From: Siphonodentalium dalli
Taxonomy: Eukaryota; Mollusca; Scaphopoda; Gadilida; Siphonodentaliidae
Direction: 5' to 3'
Length of the DNA stretch: 64,000 bases
Assembly (NCBI GenBank): GCA_032622095.1
Contig: CP136066.1
Span: forward strand, 105,913,319-105,977,318
Part shown: positions 1 through 12,104 of the stretch, piece after piece
Numbering within the stretch: the stretch's first letter is position 1
How the letters are laid out: each line of letters opens with the position of its first letter
The notes under the pieces: model-generated
What the model was told of the DNA's origin: nothing
Databases searched by the model: none
The model's input: the letters and a program-made list of their open reading frames with translations, nothing else
Made by a program: the position numbers and the translations under genes

Positions 1-117
1 GACATCCGTTACGGCGACACTCTCTGCTTTATCCAACACTGTGCCACGGGACTCTGGCTTTCTTATCAAACATTTGAAACAAAAAAGAAAGGGGTCGGCA
101 GAGTGGAAATTAAAAAG
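1..117 (+). CDS. RyR: RyR exon 1 of window (5' end outside): end of MIR region
   Basis: Reads in frame from base 1, 39 residues, beginning [13 protein letters not shown] and ending VEIKK. It corresponds to the IKYGESLCFVQH block at the end of the RyR N-terminal MIR region. The donor is GTTTTC after AAG, weaker than the other donors in the gene. Phase 0 joins exon 2. The acceptor is outside the window. The 4.7-kb intron that follows holds a family C MITE, a pearl-like element and a long hairpin; I see nothing recognisable in 118-2004. Confidence 0.93.
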
Positions 118-2004
118 GTTTTCTTTCATTTGTTCAAAAATATTCTGTAACATACTTGTTATATAATTGTATGATTTTTTTTTTAATTTAAATATTTTCT
201 GAAAATTTTGAGATAAAAAAAATGGTAAATAGGCTGTGGTATCTCTATGCCCCAGCAGGGGTCATCTGGGTGATATCTAGTTTGTCCAGTTTGGGGCAAT
301 GTGGCATTTGTTAAAAGCATTACCTGGACATTCTGGATGTGGATTGTGTTGGCCACAAATTCTAATAGACCATTCCCGGGTTACAATAAATTACTGCCTT
401 TTATTACCTCCATTCTAGCCGGCCACAAGAGCGCGCTGTTAATTAGCTTGTTTTCTCACCGGAAGGTAGGGGTTCTTTTCGATCAACTCCACATTGCATA
501 TAGGCATGTAACATGAAACATATATAAATAGGATGTAATAAAGAGCATTACATCAACCCGACTTTAATTTTATAGAGATACTGTTATCTAAATCCAGTGA
601 AGTCAATGCCATTCAATGTTTTCTTTCATTGCACCCGGATCATTTATCACGGTATGTGTGGATATGATAACATATGATAACTGATGTATAACATTACACC
701 GAGAAGACGATACAAGGCCATATTATACCAAATCAGTTACGGTATGGGAAAAGGATTACTATCATTTGATGCCCAGTAGTCATTCATTGTTATAAGCAAA
801 TATAAACTGTGAATGATGCGATGTGTGATTTCCGCCCCTTAGGTAATTTAGACACATGCATCCCGTGATTTCGAAATAAATGTAGCAATTGTTCAAGAGT
901 GTTATAGGGCTTATACAATGATGTGTAAACACCAAATCAAATGCCATGTCCCATACAATCATCAACATACGGAGAAAAGTTGCAGAGGATAACGACATGA
1001 AGCCAATGAAATGTTTTCATTCGATCATTTTTCCAAAGAAACATGTTCATAAAATAGCTAGCATCAGGATTTGAATGCGAACATAATCTAGAGATCGGAA
1101 TGTTACCGTCACTGTTTTTGGAATTATTTGTTATACTTATGTGTTTCTTTCATGTGTCGATCGATTCAAAGGTAACTGAGTGTATGGTTACATCTATTTT
1201 GAGGCGACATTTGCGGATATGTTCGAATCGAGTGCGGACAATGCATATCCATTTTTTGCTTGTTGAAATGTCGGTGAGTAAACGGATTCTCAAGAGTACT
1301 CTCGTGAATTTCAGGGTATAAAGTATTTTTTTTAATGTCAGTTTTAGTATATAATTTGCAAGAAAAACTCATGATTTATAACTCATGACAATTTATGCGA
1401 ATACAATAGATGCATAATGAAGATGCATGTATATAATGGAACATGTAGACAACATGATTATTTTCAAGACAAACAGGGAATTTATGTCCTCGATAGTGCT
1501 AAAAAAAAAAATCCAAATCCATAAATCACTGTAAAGTGGTTTTTCGTGGGAACCGTATAAATGTATATTTGTACTAAATATAGGAGAAACAGCGTTTTTG
1601 CAGCTATTATGTTCATATATGCTAATGACATTTTAGCTAGCGATTTGTTAACAAAAGTAACCCTACCTTGCTGTCACGTGATATATGTTTCTCACCTCCA
1701 ACACAGAAGAGCTTTCAATTTATTGTTACTCGGGAATGGTCTATTGAAAGTACCGTACTGCAATTTATACCCATGAATAGCATAAAACTCACCAAAATGC
1801 TTCTCTCAGTTTACATGCTAGTACCTTGTTAAATAACTTAAATTGTATTTTATTTAGACACCATATCAATGGTGCTATTTTCTACTTTAGTTTCCGGTGT
1901 GTTTTGTCCAATAATGTCTTATTATGTTCTTTTGTCAAGGGTTTTGAGTACTTTGGTGGATTTTACACAATTCAAAACTGTTATTTATTATTTATGTTAT
2001 ATAT
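118..2004. other. Intron 1, proximal part: no recognised content
   Basis: AT-rich intron sequence with short unconnected open frames on both strands. I see no exon with RyR similarity, no RNA gene and no element with paired ends here. A poly-T/poly-A rich stretch lies near 170-190. Confidence 0.6.
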
Positions 2005-2263
2005 CCCTTCCATGACTGGAGCTTCCTGAAGTTTTGCGAAAAAATTGTGCCAATGCATTCTCTTATATATGCAAGTCTCCCATAGAGAGCCTTGCAAATA
2101 TAAGAGAATGCATTGGCCTAACAATATTTACCCTGTCCTTGTAAGCCAGTGCATTATCGTATATATGCGAGGCTCCCTATGGGAGACTCGTGTATATAAG
2201 AGAATGCACTCGCACAGGGTCTTTAATGCTGCACTAGCGCAGCTCCCATCATGAAAGGGTTAA
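2005..2263. mobile_element. Family C palindromic MITE (TTAA type)
   Basis: Ends CCCTTCCATGACTGG and CATGAAAGGG followed by TTAA on the right. Inside are two successive hairpins built on TTCTCTTATATATGC and GCATATATAAGAGAATGC. The same structure recurs at 19026-19288, 25139-25755 (split), 27283-27523 and 51607-51775. TTAA flanks and CCCTTT ends suggest mobilisation by a piggyBac-type transposase. No coding capacity. Confidence 0.8.
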
Positions 2264-2402
2264 TGCAGACCATGTCTTTAAGTATGTGGTTCATGTTAAA
2301 GGGACTCAAGTCCTTCGAAGTGGATTCATGTGAAATTTCTTAAAAGTCTGTAAAACAACTATCATCAACTAGTACAATGAAAAAATAGATTGACTTTGTT
2401 AT

Positions 2403-2936
2403 GTTTACCCATACCATAGTATGGTAAACACAGTGTCGTTGTCTGGAATGACCACTCGTCGTTAGTCATACAATCCGTCCGTCCGTCTGTCTGTAGACAC
2501 TTTACGCATGGTGCGATAACTCAAATATTTTCTATCTAATCGGAATCAAATTTTGTATATGAATTTCTGAGCACAAAAGACAGATCAAGTTCGAATATGG
2601 GTTTGATCCGATTTTTAACTGAGTTATGGCCCTTTATCGAAAAAATAATCACTCTTAAAAAAAAATAAAAATATTTTTTTATTTAATTCCTTGCTCAATT
2701 AAAAAAAATAAAAAAAATAAAAAAATATATAATAAAATGTTGTTTTTTTTAAATAATTAAAAATTAACAAAATTTGAAAAACTAACACCATCATAACTCT
2801 GCCAAGGGTACCCCGAGTCACCACACCAATTTTTTTTAAATCGGTCCAAAATCTTGTGTTATGTACTGGTAAATTTGTTTGGAGCGACATTAAATCCAAT
2901 TCACCAATATCCATCCCATGCCTGTGGACTACTTAG
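2403..2936 (+). repeat. Pearl-like element with CCGT tract
   Basis: Begins with a perfect hairpin around 2406-2430 (GTTTACCCATACCATAGTATGGTAAAC-type, arms ~12 nt), then a short (CCGT)n/(CTGT)n tract at 2466-2492. Then come diverged core repeats with phrases such as GAGTTATGGCCC shared with other elements in the window. The right end is uncertain. Confidence 0.55.
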
Positions 2937-3633
2937 CTATTGATAAGGCTATATTATTTTCTGATGTCTCTTATGCCAATGTGCAGATAATCTGATAAAG
3001 AAAGCTATGGTATCTAATTTAAAATAAAGATTCAATAATACACATCACATATATTAACAGTAGACATATGGACATCTGTGCTGCCTTGCACAGTCGAAGA
3101 TATCACTCTACAAATGGTCTGCGGTCATTATAAATGTTATTGGTTTAATAGAGATGTCAGCTTTGAACATAAACAATTCCTGTGATTTGTTGACAGCTCT
3201 GCTATATAATTGATATTAATGGGTCAGCAGAGGTGGCTTATCTTGATCTATATTGTTGGTAGAAGTTGATACATTATCATTGTAAACTTAAATTGGACTC
3301 TCTTAACCCAATTATTCCATGTCCAGGTCACCTTTCACATTTAACCCAAGGCTGTGGTGGTGCAGCATTACAGATCCTGTACCAGTGTATTCTCTTATAT
3401 AAATGCAAGTGACCCATAAATTCCAATAATATGTGTTATGTACATTTGTCTATAATAGCACATAACAGTATACTCTTTAATTCAATACCAAAACTCTCAT
3501 TTATGATTTCTATCATAGTAATTTACTATCGCCAAGGGATGGGTTAACATCTGCCGATCGTGATCGGCCTCTCATTTTAATTATCAATATTAATAACTCT
3601 CCAATAAATAAATTTCATGTGTCAAGGCCATTT

Positions 3634-3802
3634 AGGGGATAACGGTGTGGTGTTTTGTGATTTCTGAAAGGTACAGGGCGAATATACTGGGGCAAATTTA
3701 ATTAATTGGCAACGGCGGAGCCGGAGCCCATTAACCGGTATTTGCCACAGTATATTCGCCCTGTACCTTTCCAAAATCACAAAACACCACACTGTTATCC
3801 CC
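3634..3802. repeat. Long inverted repeat (hairpin MITE)
   Basis: Arms of about 65 nt, starting GGGGATAACGGTGTGGTG and ending CACCACACTGTTATCCCC, enclose a GC-richer loop. A single arm of the same family occurs at 4016-4075, followed by unrelated sequence. No target duplication was identified. Confidence 0.75.
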
Positions 3803-4810
3803 ATTCTAATTCTCTTCAAACTTAGAACGTTATTTCGACACACACATGCCTTGTAATTATCGATGAAATGTGCAGAGATAGAAAACACTCAGCCAATTCA
3901 CAACTTTTTGTTTTAAATTTAATGCGCTGGATAAAATATAGTCCCTCAATTAGCATCGCTCTTATCCCTAAAAATGCTGATAAAAATGAAAAATTGCCAT
4001 CTCGAATAGAAATAAGGGATATAACGGTGTGGTGTTTTGTGATTTCTGAAAGTACATGTATACAGGGCGAATGTACTGACTGTCAAATTTCGACAAAAGC
4101 GATGCCGCTGGTTTGTTTATATAGCAACGAGCTAGTAACGGAAGTCAGTAGACCGGACGCCAACTCTATGCATCTACTCTGTAACGTCGTCGGCATGTAC
4201 TGGTGATGTCATGGAGCGAAACGGAACAGTGAGCGGGGCTGGATTGACCATGGACGAGATTAGGAATTCTGATGACATCTACATGTATATTGGCACGTAG
4301 GAATATGTAACATTGAAGCGGTGAACCAGACTACATTTTGCGACAGTTTATCGATAATTAACCCCCGCAAATATGTGATGTTTCATGGGGTATAGTGGCT
4401 TAAGTGCATTAGAATGTTATGTAAAACGTTACTGTTATAGTGGAATTACGGATAAAAGTCGAATAAAATACCAAAGATTAATATAAACTTGACAGTAAGC
4501 ATTGGAAAAAATATTTTGAAAAATATTTTGAAATCATATTCAGACTAAAATATTTGAACTTTCTACATGATTAGCGATGTTTTTTAACAATTTAAATCAC
4601 GGTAGCAGTTTTGTTTACATAACAATAAATTCAACACATGAAAATTTGTTATTGGAGAACTATCAATAATGAATATAAGAACACACTTCATCTATTTCTC
4701 CATGTTCTTCTTAGCAGTGATGCTTTTACAGACTTTTATATTTTTTGCACCTTTACCCACTGCGAGTGCCTTGGGTCTCTGATATCTGGAGTTGATATTC
4801 CGTATTTCAG

Positions 4811-4932
4811 GCTGTGATGTTAGTAGAAGGACACATGGATGACGTGTTCACATTTAACAGAGCTCAAGAAGAAGAGTCTCGATCAGCCAGGGTCATCAGG
4901 AAATGTCAGTCTTTGTTCAACAGATTCAACAA
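4811..4932 (+). CDS. RyR: RyR exon 2: EGHMDD block
   Basis: Acceptor TTTCAG, donor GTATGT, phase 0 in, phase 2 out. The peptide begins [11 protein letters not shown] and continues with an [20 protein letters not shown] segment. This matches the RyR sequence EGHMDDALxLxRxQxEESxxARMI that follows the MIR region and opens the RIH-type helical domain. The next intron (1.7 kb) contains a pearl-like element and a family B MITE. Confidence 0.97.
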
Positions 4933-5059
4933 GTATGTATTTGTTGGGAGCGGGACCACACAAAACAGTGTCACCAGACCCGATAGACCGGGGAAACCCG
5001 ACCCAAGGACAACCCGATCAAAATAAAGAATAAAAGAGAACTTTCTCACCTTTATTATT

Positions 5060-5545
5060 CTCCACAAACGAAGTTTGGCAGGGGATATAGAAATGGGCTC
5101 TGTCCGTCCCTCCATCCGTTTGTGAGTCTAGCTGTCCGTCTGTGAGTCCATCCATCCATCCGTAACAAGCTCTATATCTTTGTCATCATCAGTCGGATTT
5201 TAATGATATTCGGTATGTTGACAAAGCAATATGGGGCAAAGAGTATTTACAAACAGCGTGTTTTGTCCATTTCCAGAGTTATGGCCTTATTAGGTAAATG
5301 GGACTTTAATAGTGTGAAAATGGATTTTACTTTTTGCATGACTAAATTCTTCGGGACAACCTACTGGCCACATCCCTCATCCAATCATCACCAAACATAT
5401 GGATCTTTGGGGTGGATTCTAGATTGGATCTCTCAATTGTTTTCTCAAAATTTGTTGAAAAACATGGCTGCCAGCAGCCATCTTGTTTATTTGGAAATGT
5501 GTTTTGTTTTTGTCCATCCATGCATATATCTCAGCCAATAGTTAT
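5060..5545 (+). repeat. Pearl-like element
   Basis: Hairpin-like start ACAAACGAAGTTTGG, a degenerate (TCCG)n/(TCCA)n tract at 5103-5165, then two diverged core repeats with the phrases TTTCCAGAGTTATGGCC and CTGCCAGCAGCCATCTTG also found in the 14.6-16 kb array. Boundaries are approximate. 5546-5940 shows further diverged core-like sequence. Confidence 0.55.
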
Positions 5546-5943
5546 AGGATTTAAATGAAATCTACTGTGATTTACTTTTTCCATTTTAGAGTTATCCTTC
5601 TTTGTTTATCTGGAAATAATAATCAATGATTTTAAAGGACTGCCAAAATTAATGGCAATGTTTGCATTTTTAATTTGTCTCAGTTATTGACCTTGGTTTG
5701 TCAATTTTTCGCAATTATGGTTTGTCCGGTTTGATGACAAATATGAACCAGTTTCAAAATTCTTTGGCATTCATGCATGTTTTATTTAGTTATCACAGGC
5801 CAGATTAAGAAATCTTTTGATTTAAGTCACATCATAAAATTAATATACCTCCTTGGAAAGCCACCTTGGCAGTCCACTTGTTTAAAATATGAGTAAAATA
5901 TATGGGAAAACAGGAGGATAGATACTTGTAGTTGTGATACATA

Positions 5944-6083
5944 CAGTAATGTCCTAATTAATCGACTGCTTAACCCCCGAGAGCTTTCCGATGAATGGCA
6001 ACAAGCCATATTTCCAACTAAATCCTGAAAAGTTACCCATAATTCTGCTGTGGTTAAGCAGTCGATTAATTAGGGCATTACTG
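5944..6083. mobile_element. Family B palindromic MITE, TA-flanked (short copy)
   Basis: Ends CAGTAATGTCC and GGGCATTACTG with TA on both sides, consistent with a Tc1/mariner/pogo-type TA target. Arms carry the family phrases AATCGACTgCTTAACC and GGTTAAGcAGTCGATT. Other copies: 22494-22674, 24712-24920, 26935-27179, 28278-28490, 32866-33080, 34448-34590, 41069-42921 (interrupted), 62108-62292. Confidence 0.85.
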
Positions 6084-6627
6084 TATGTCTACAATGGAAC
6101 GAAATGTAGTATGCTTTAGTGTCATTGTCAACGTGATCCAACATGAATAACAATATAGATATACAATATACCAATATGGAACCACATATCTGAATCTGAA
6201 AATCTTAGCATATTTAGCAACAACTTAAAAAGTCAAGTAATTTATTCATGTTTTAAAATATGAATTTTTCATTTCAAATAAAATGTGTAGAAAAAGATGT
6301 GAATACAACAAAAAATATTTACGAATATCCAACTTTTCTTTTTTTTCTGCCCATATAGACCCAATAAATGTAATGCAAATTAGTATGGTTTATACACTCA
6401 AATCATTTTTATTTCATGAACCTTTTGTTTTTCATTTTCTTCCTTGATTTCTTGGTAACACGGATTTTAATTTATATTGTGAGGTTGCTCTGATTTATTT
6501 CAGCAGAATTATTGCCCTTTTACCACTTAGAAATACCTCACTATGGCCACCATAGTTGATGTGCTCATGTCTTATTCGGACTGGGACATTTACATATTTA
6601 GTTAAAACAATATTCATTGTTTTTCAG

Positions 6628-6752
6628 AGCATTGGAAGCCCTGAAGGCTGATGGCAGGAACTGTTATGCATGGTCGAGGATCAGTCTGTCGGAAGTCATC
6701 AAAACCCTTGAGGATTTGATTGATTACTTTGCTCAGCCTGGAGAAGATGAAG
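6628..6752 (+). CDS. RyR: RyR exon 3: RIH domain, helical segment
   Basis: Acceptor TTTTCAG, donor GTAGCT, phase 2 in, phase 1 out. It codes for ALEALKADGRN then LSEVIKTLEDLIDYFAQPGEDE. The second part aligns with the RyR helix VILSLQDLIIYFEPPSED. The 3.5-kb intron after it is mostly one 2.5-kb transposon (6886-9366). I see nothing recognisable in 9375-10253. Confidence 0.95.
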
Positions 6753-6885
6753 GTAGCTTTCTCATCTCAAATCAATTACAAATTTTATTACTTACTATAA
6801 AATATTGCCCAAAGGGACAATATGCCAATTAAAAAGATTCTTGTTTCAGAACTTTTCAGCCTCAATACAACATTGGAGATTTCAC

Positions 6886-9366
6886 CGGTCCTACTATCTA
6901 ATGAACACAAACGAACATAAACAAACACAGGTCCAAAAAGCGGACTAGAAGGGTGAAAATTGGTGTGTGGGTCAACTCTATGTGTATGTGGTGTTATTTC
7001 CAACTTTGATCACTTATTTTTTGAGTTATTAGCATTATTTGAATACAAAGCTACTAAACAACGAACACAAACGAACATAAGATTAGCTGTATTGCAAAGG
7101 TGTTAATTAACTACGGCTTACTCTTTGCACATCTGTGAGTTGTTGATGGTTCTATCCAACATTTATCATTTTGTTGGGAAATCTATGTTGAAATGTCGAG
7201 ACGGGAATTACCAAGTAAATCGTTTTCAGTGTGTGTCGTCATGTTTTAAAATGTTAAAGCTAACTAAAATATTATTATATCCGAAGTCTCAGTTCTAGAA
7301 ACTTGCCAGTTTTATAATAAAAGACAAAAATGTGTTTAGAGATAGAACCCTTTTGCTTACGAAACCATCGTCTCGCTTCCGGATCAGAGTGCACATGGAG
7401 ATAGAACTCTCTAGCCTGAATTTTTCCTCCATTTTATGTAGGCCTATGTGGTTTAATTTGACAGCAGTTAATCAAGAAATATGTTGTATTTTCTCTCGCG
7501 GTTTGTGAGGGGATTCTGTTAGACTATATGAGCGAGTGGTCACTATTCTTTGCCATTTTGGGAAACGAATGGTTCTCTCTTTCAATTTAATGGGTAAGAA
7601 TGCATATATAGGCCTGAAAATGGCGCTTTTCCAGGTTCACAAGCATTCACACACCATGGAAATGAACGAAACAATAATTGATTTCTTATATTTACATATC
7701 AGAATGTTAACGAGGCAATAATGTGACATAAGTACTAGTATGCCACAGTTGGTCCATTTGGCTTAAATGGGGAGTGTATTATCGACTAAAACATGTCAAC
7801 GATATCATAACCGTCTAATTAAATAGTTAGGTTAATGTGTAAGTAGATCCATTGTGTGTCCTTGACGATGTGTGTGATTCTCATAGTTCTAACGCATGCC
7901 CAGGTCAATCAAGTTACATACATTTAACGAAGAGCGGGCACGAAACAAAAGGGGAGCAAACTTAATAAAAGCCCTTGGGCTTGTCGTTTAATCCCCTTTC
8001 CAATCAATCGATTATTTATATTATTCTGTCTTACTGTAAAATGTTTGTCAAATGTTTAAATATGTTATTATTTTGATTGGAATAAAATATGTTTACACTA
8101 AACATATAATATTATATTTCAACTGTAAAACCTCAAAGGAATAGGAACAAAAAGAGGTTTGGAGCTATGTCTCGCACACAGTATCAGACAAGCCTGGGAA
8201 AAGGTTAGGTGCACTCTAAACTAGTATTTATTATTTTCCGAAGAAGGAGCGAATATTTTCGGTAGATACACGTAACAGAATTTCCCTAATAACCAATTTC
8301 ACCAAAAACAAAACATGAAAGCCAGACTGGTTCCTTCTTTTGGATTTTCGAAGGAACAACTCAGTTAATAACTAACGTTGAGGTCTTTTGATAATGCTTT
8401 GGTTCACCATCTGGTAGACTGCTGGTCACATTGATTTGTTCTCCAACAACATAATATTCTAAAGATGGTTTCTCGGTTATAGTTATTACCATGGACGGGT
8501 ACATGAGACATAGTTCCATGCCCACAAAATATGATCGATCAACACACGAAAAAGGTCCGAAAACATAATACATATACATGTATAGTATACGTGTATACGT
8601 GTGGTCTGAGATATTCTCGCTACACCAATTCAAATCAGAAAACAACTGCACTTCCGCATTGAAATAGGAAAAACAGACACAAGTCTGGCAAACTGTCATC
8701 TCCATTATAAAACACAACAACCGATCAAACTACATAAATTTTGTTCAACTTCATGTCGTTGCAATTCGATGTCTAAACTACGACGGGACTGACCTTACCT
8801 GTAGTAATCTTAAGATGGAAGTTGAACAAATTTGATGTGCAACTTTTTCGACTGATAAAAATAACGAACATAATATCCTCTATCGAGGAGAAGTGGAAAA
8901 TCGAACGATGAAATTAAACTTAGAAAGAACCATATGTATGTGTGGCTATGTGCGAAACAATAGTTCATACTTCGGATCACATTCATACATGAATTCATAC
9001 ATACCGCCGACCTCTGATGTTTCCCGTGTTTTTATTGCCATCAGTGACAAAACTGACAATCACCTTGCAGTAAAAACAACTCACAGATGTGCAATTAACA
9101 AGGAGACAGAGTAAGCCGTAGTTAATTAACACCTTTGCAGTATGGCTAATCTTATGTTCGTTTGTGTTCGTTGTTTAGTAGTTTTGTATTCAAATAATGC
9201 TAATAACTCAAAAAATAAGCGATCAAAGTTGGAAATAACACCACATACACATAGAGTGGACCCACACGCACACACAAACCAAATTTCACCCTTCTATTCC
9301 GCTTTTTGGACCTGTGTTCGTTTATGTTCGTTTATGTTCATTTGTGTTCGTTGTTTAGTAGGACCC
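6886..9366. mobile_element. 2.5-kb DNA transposon with ~260-bp inverted ends and 8-bp target duplication
   Basis: Flanked by perfect GATTTCAC duplications at 6878-6885 and 9367-9374. Ends CGGTCCTACTA and TAGTAGGACCC. The imperfect inverted arms (6886-7146 and 9080-9366) contain repeated ACGAACACAAACGAACATAA-type motifs. The ~1.9-kb interior has only short open frames, none recognised as a transposase, so it is probably non-autonomous. 8-bp duplications fit hAT or several other superfamilies; the terminal sequence does not let me choose. Confidence 0.85.
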
Positions 9367-10253
9367 GATTTCACAAGTGTGTATACCCATAGACTGTCAA
9401 GTTATATGTTGACTTACAATAATAATGTTAACGTAAAACCTGACAGTATATGTATGCACACTTGCAATTTCATATAGTGATGCTTGAGAAGATTGCTCTC
9501 AACAAGAGTTCGTCACATTATTTTTAAAATGGTGCAAAAATACTCTACTGTGGGTTTTCAGATGCACATAATTTATAATATTTTGTATTATCTAAGCATC
9601 AGTAGATGAAAGTCACACTCTTCAGGTGTGTTACACCATGTGTGCACTACCTAGGTACTGAATGTCAGTTTGAAATACCACACTTAGCTCATAATATCTC
9701 TTTAAAACAGCTTTATAATGAAATTTTACACGAAGGCAATACTGCTGATCCCAACATAATGCTTCATAACATGTTGGACTTTTGTACTAAGGCCAAAACA
9801 GAAAACATCTCTGTTTCCGATAACATTGGGACAATTTTCCAGACAGGCAGGGTTTTTTTTGGGCAATTTTTTTTTTTAAACCTTTCAGCCGTAAGCAAAA
9901 TAATGGTGTAGTCATTGTGCCATGGAATATGTTAGATCCATGTGTATTGAAAATAAGCCAAGCATGAAGCATCGAATAAAAGCATGTTGTCCCTTGAATT
10001 CATTCACTCTACAGTAAGATCTCAACCAACATTGAGCTAATAACCCACTTATTTTTGCTTTTGGGATTGGGAAAACAATAACTATTCACATTCTGACAGG
10101 TAACTATATAGACTAGCTTTCTTGAGACAATTTTCAAACAAAATTGAGGCAGGCAAGAAAATCTCAACCAGTCAGGGTATCTGGAAACAAAGAGTTTTTG
10201 TTTTGCCTAATCTGTTCTTTGGATGAATTGGAATTTCTATCTTTATTCTATAG

Positions 10254-10318
10254 AACATGAAGAGAAGCAGTTGAAGTTGAAAGCTCTGAGAAACAGACAA
10301 GATCTTTTCCAAGAAGAG
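10254..10318 (+). CDS. RyR: RyR exon 4: short RIH exon
   Basis: A 65-nt exon, acceptor CTATAG, donor GTTCGT, phase 1 in, phase 0 out. The peptide HEEKQLKLKALRNRQDLFQEE matches the very conserved RyR stretch HEEKQxKLRSLRNRQxLFQEEG. It is too short to stand out as an open frame and was found by family match. The following 698-bp intron has a family D-like scrap near 10857-10960. Confidence 0.95.
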
Positions 10319-11016
10319 GTTCGTTATTTATTTTGGATTCACTCATTTTGCTCCATAATAGTACTTGTATGCAGTCGCTGATTGGCTGAGCTCACATGTT
10401 TTCCCCGGTGAGAACAACTAAAACAAATGTTTAATTGTCACAATGTCTTTCACATATGATGATCTGTTATGTGTATCAAGCCAAAACATTATTTTTACCT
10501 GAAAACAAAACTTGTTTACAGAGATACGATGATGTTGTATTTATCTTTTGTGCATTATTGTACATTTAACGTTTAGCTGTTTCTAACAAATTAGTTGTCT
10601 TCCTATATTTGGGGAGCTCTGTGGTGTGGATGTCTTCTCTGACAACATAGTGAGATGAGTTCGCTGCCGTTTGGTGGACTATTAGGTTTCTTGATCGGAT
10701 TAAGTGATGTGTGAATGCTGTGTCGTACGTTGTTCAAATCTTACACCATGTTGTGACCATTGAGCAAGGCCGATCATGCTTTGACTACTTCGCACCACTC
10801 ATGTGTTAAAAGATTATTCGGCGGGGTGTCAATTGATGTTGTCATCAAGATAATTCTTAGGAATAGGATTCCTTCTGCACATTTATTATCTGTCGTCTGC
10901 TTTTATTACCTGAACATCCATCCAGATGAATAATAGACCCTTCCAATGTATAATTTTATAACTATTTAGTATAGATAGGGTTGAGCACTATATAAAAATA
11001 ATAATTATTATTACAG

Positions 11017-11152
11017 GGCATGATAGCATTGATCCTAGAGACGATAGACAAATTCAGCCAGTATAAGAACAGAAGATCATTTGCTAACTACGCAGGAGAG
11101 GATGCGGCCAACAAATGGGACGATATCTCCAGTTATTTATATCTCCTTCTAG
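11017..11152 (+). CDS. RyR: RyR exon 5: RIH domain
   Basis: Acceptor ATTACAG, donor GTAAAA, phase 0 in, phase 1 out, 45 residues plus one base. It starts GMIALILETIDKFSQY, matching GMLxMVLNCIDRLNVY of RyR, and includes FANYAGEDAANKWDDI, matching FAEFAGEEAAESWKEI. The 444-bp intron contains a tRNA-like scrap (see findings). Confidence 0.96.
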
Positions 11153-11596
11153 GTAAAAACACCATTTTCATTTGACATTTTTCATTGCTGACTTTATTGT
11201 AGTGGCCATGTGGTCTTGTGGTTAGCATGATCAACTCGTAACATCTTGTTTTGAAGACATTGCGTGTCTTCTCCCATTGATTGTCACACTCTGCATTGGT
11301 AGCATTTGGCAGACTACCTAATATCATAGTTGTTGTGTGTGACTCCAGTTTAACGAGTACCCGGTTACGAGCAATCAATTTGTCAGTGTTCTAATCCTGA
11401 TGTCCTCATTTGCTGCAGATTGCTTCCTCTTAAGTTAGGATGGTTAATAACTATGTATAGTGCATTGAATCTTATTTACATACATGCATATCACAATGCA
11501 TATACCTCATTATTAAAGTATGCCAGGTTCATCAAAATGGCCGTAATATTATTCCTTTAAAATAAAATGTAATTTATCTGTTATTCATAATTGCAG

Positions 11597-11698
11597 CTGC
11601 CATGATAAGAGGAAACCGAGCAAACTGCTCACTGTTTGCCCAATCATACAGACTAGACTGGTTGGTTAACAGATTAGAGAGTCAAGTAGCATCTAAAG
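11597..11698 (+). CDS. RyR: RyR exon 6: RIH domain, IRGNR block
   Basis: Acceptor ATTGCAG, donor GTAACT, phase 1 in and out. It codes for AAMIRGNRANCSLFAQS then LDWLVNRLESQ, matching the RyR core LIRGNRxNCALFSxxLDWLVSKLDRL. The 2.2-kb intron that follows carries pearl-type core sequence split by a 1.1-kb TIR element (12105-13184). Confidence 0.97.
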
Positions 11699-12104
11699 GT
11701 AACTAGTTTATACAATAATCCTTAGAGAATTCCTAACCTTTAGTTTCTAGTATATTAAAGGTGATGCATTTCAAAAATGCCCTACATAGATATATTGTTT
11801 ATTTTCTCATTCATTATCTTGTCTGTAAAGCATTAAAGTGATGTGCAACATCCAATGGGGATGATCGAATGGCAATAGATACTAAAGTATTTATTTTCCT
11901 TAATTTTTATACACCCGTTTCTGTTTGTTTGCTTCTCGTGTCTAGATGATAACTGAATATTTGAATTGGTATGTGGGTTTGCTAGCACAAAATACAAGTC
12001 AAGTTCAAATTTGGGTTTCGTCCACCAATTTTCACCTGAGTTATGGCCCCTCTTTGTTGGAATTTGTACTCAATTTTCATTTCTGGACGATAACTTTAGT
12101 AAGG

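Noticed and set aside
8361-8720. 119-codon minus-strand frame as a transposase of the 2.5-kb element
   Set aside because: No DDE-type pattern or known motif; it ends without domain content and is about the length expected by chance in this AT-rich DNA.
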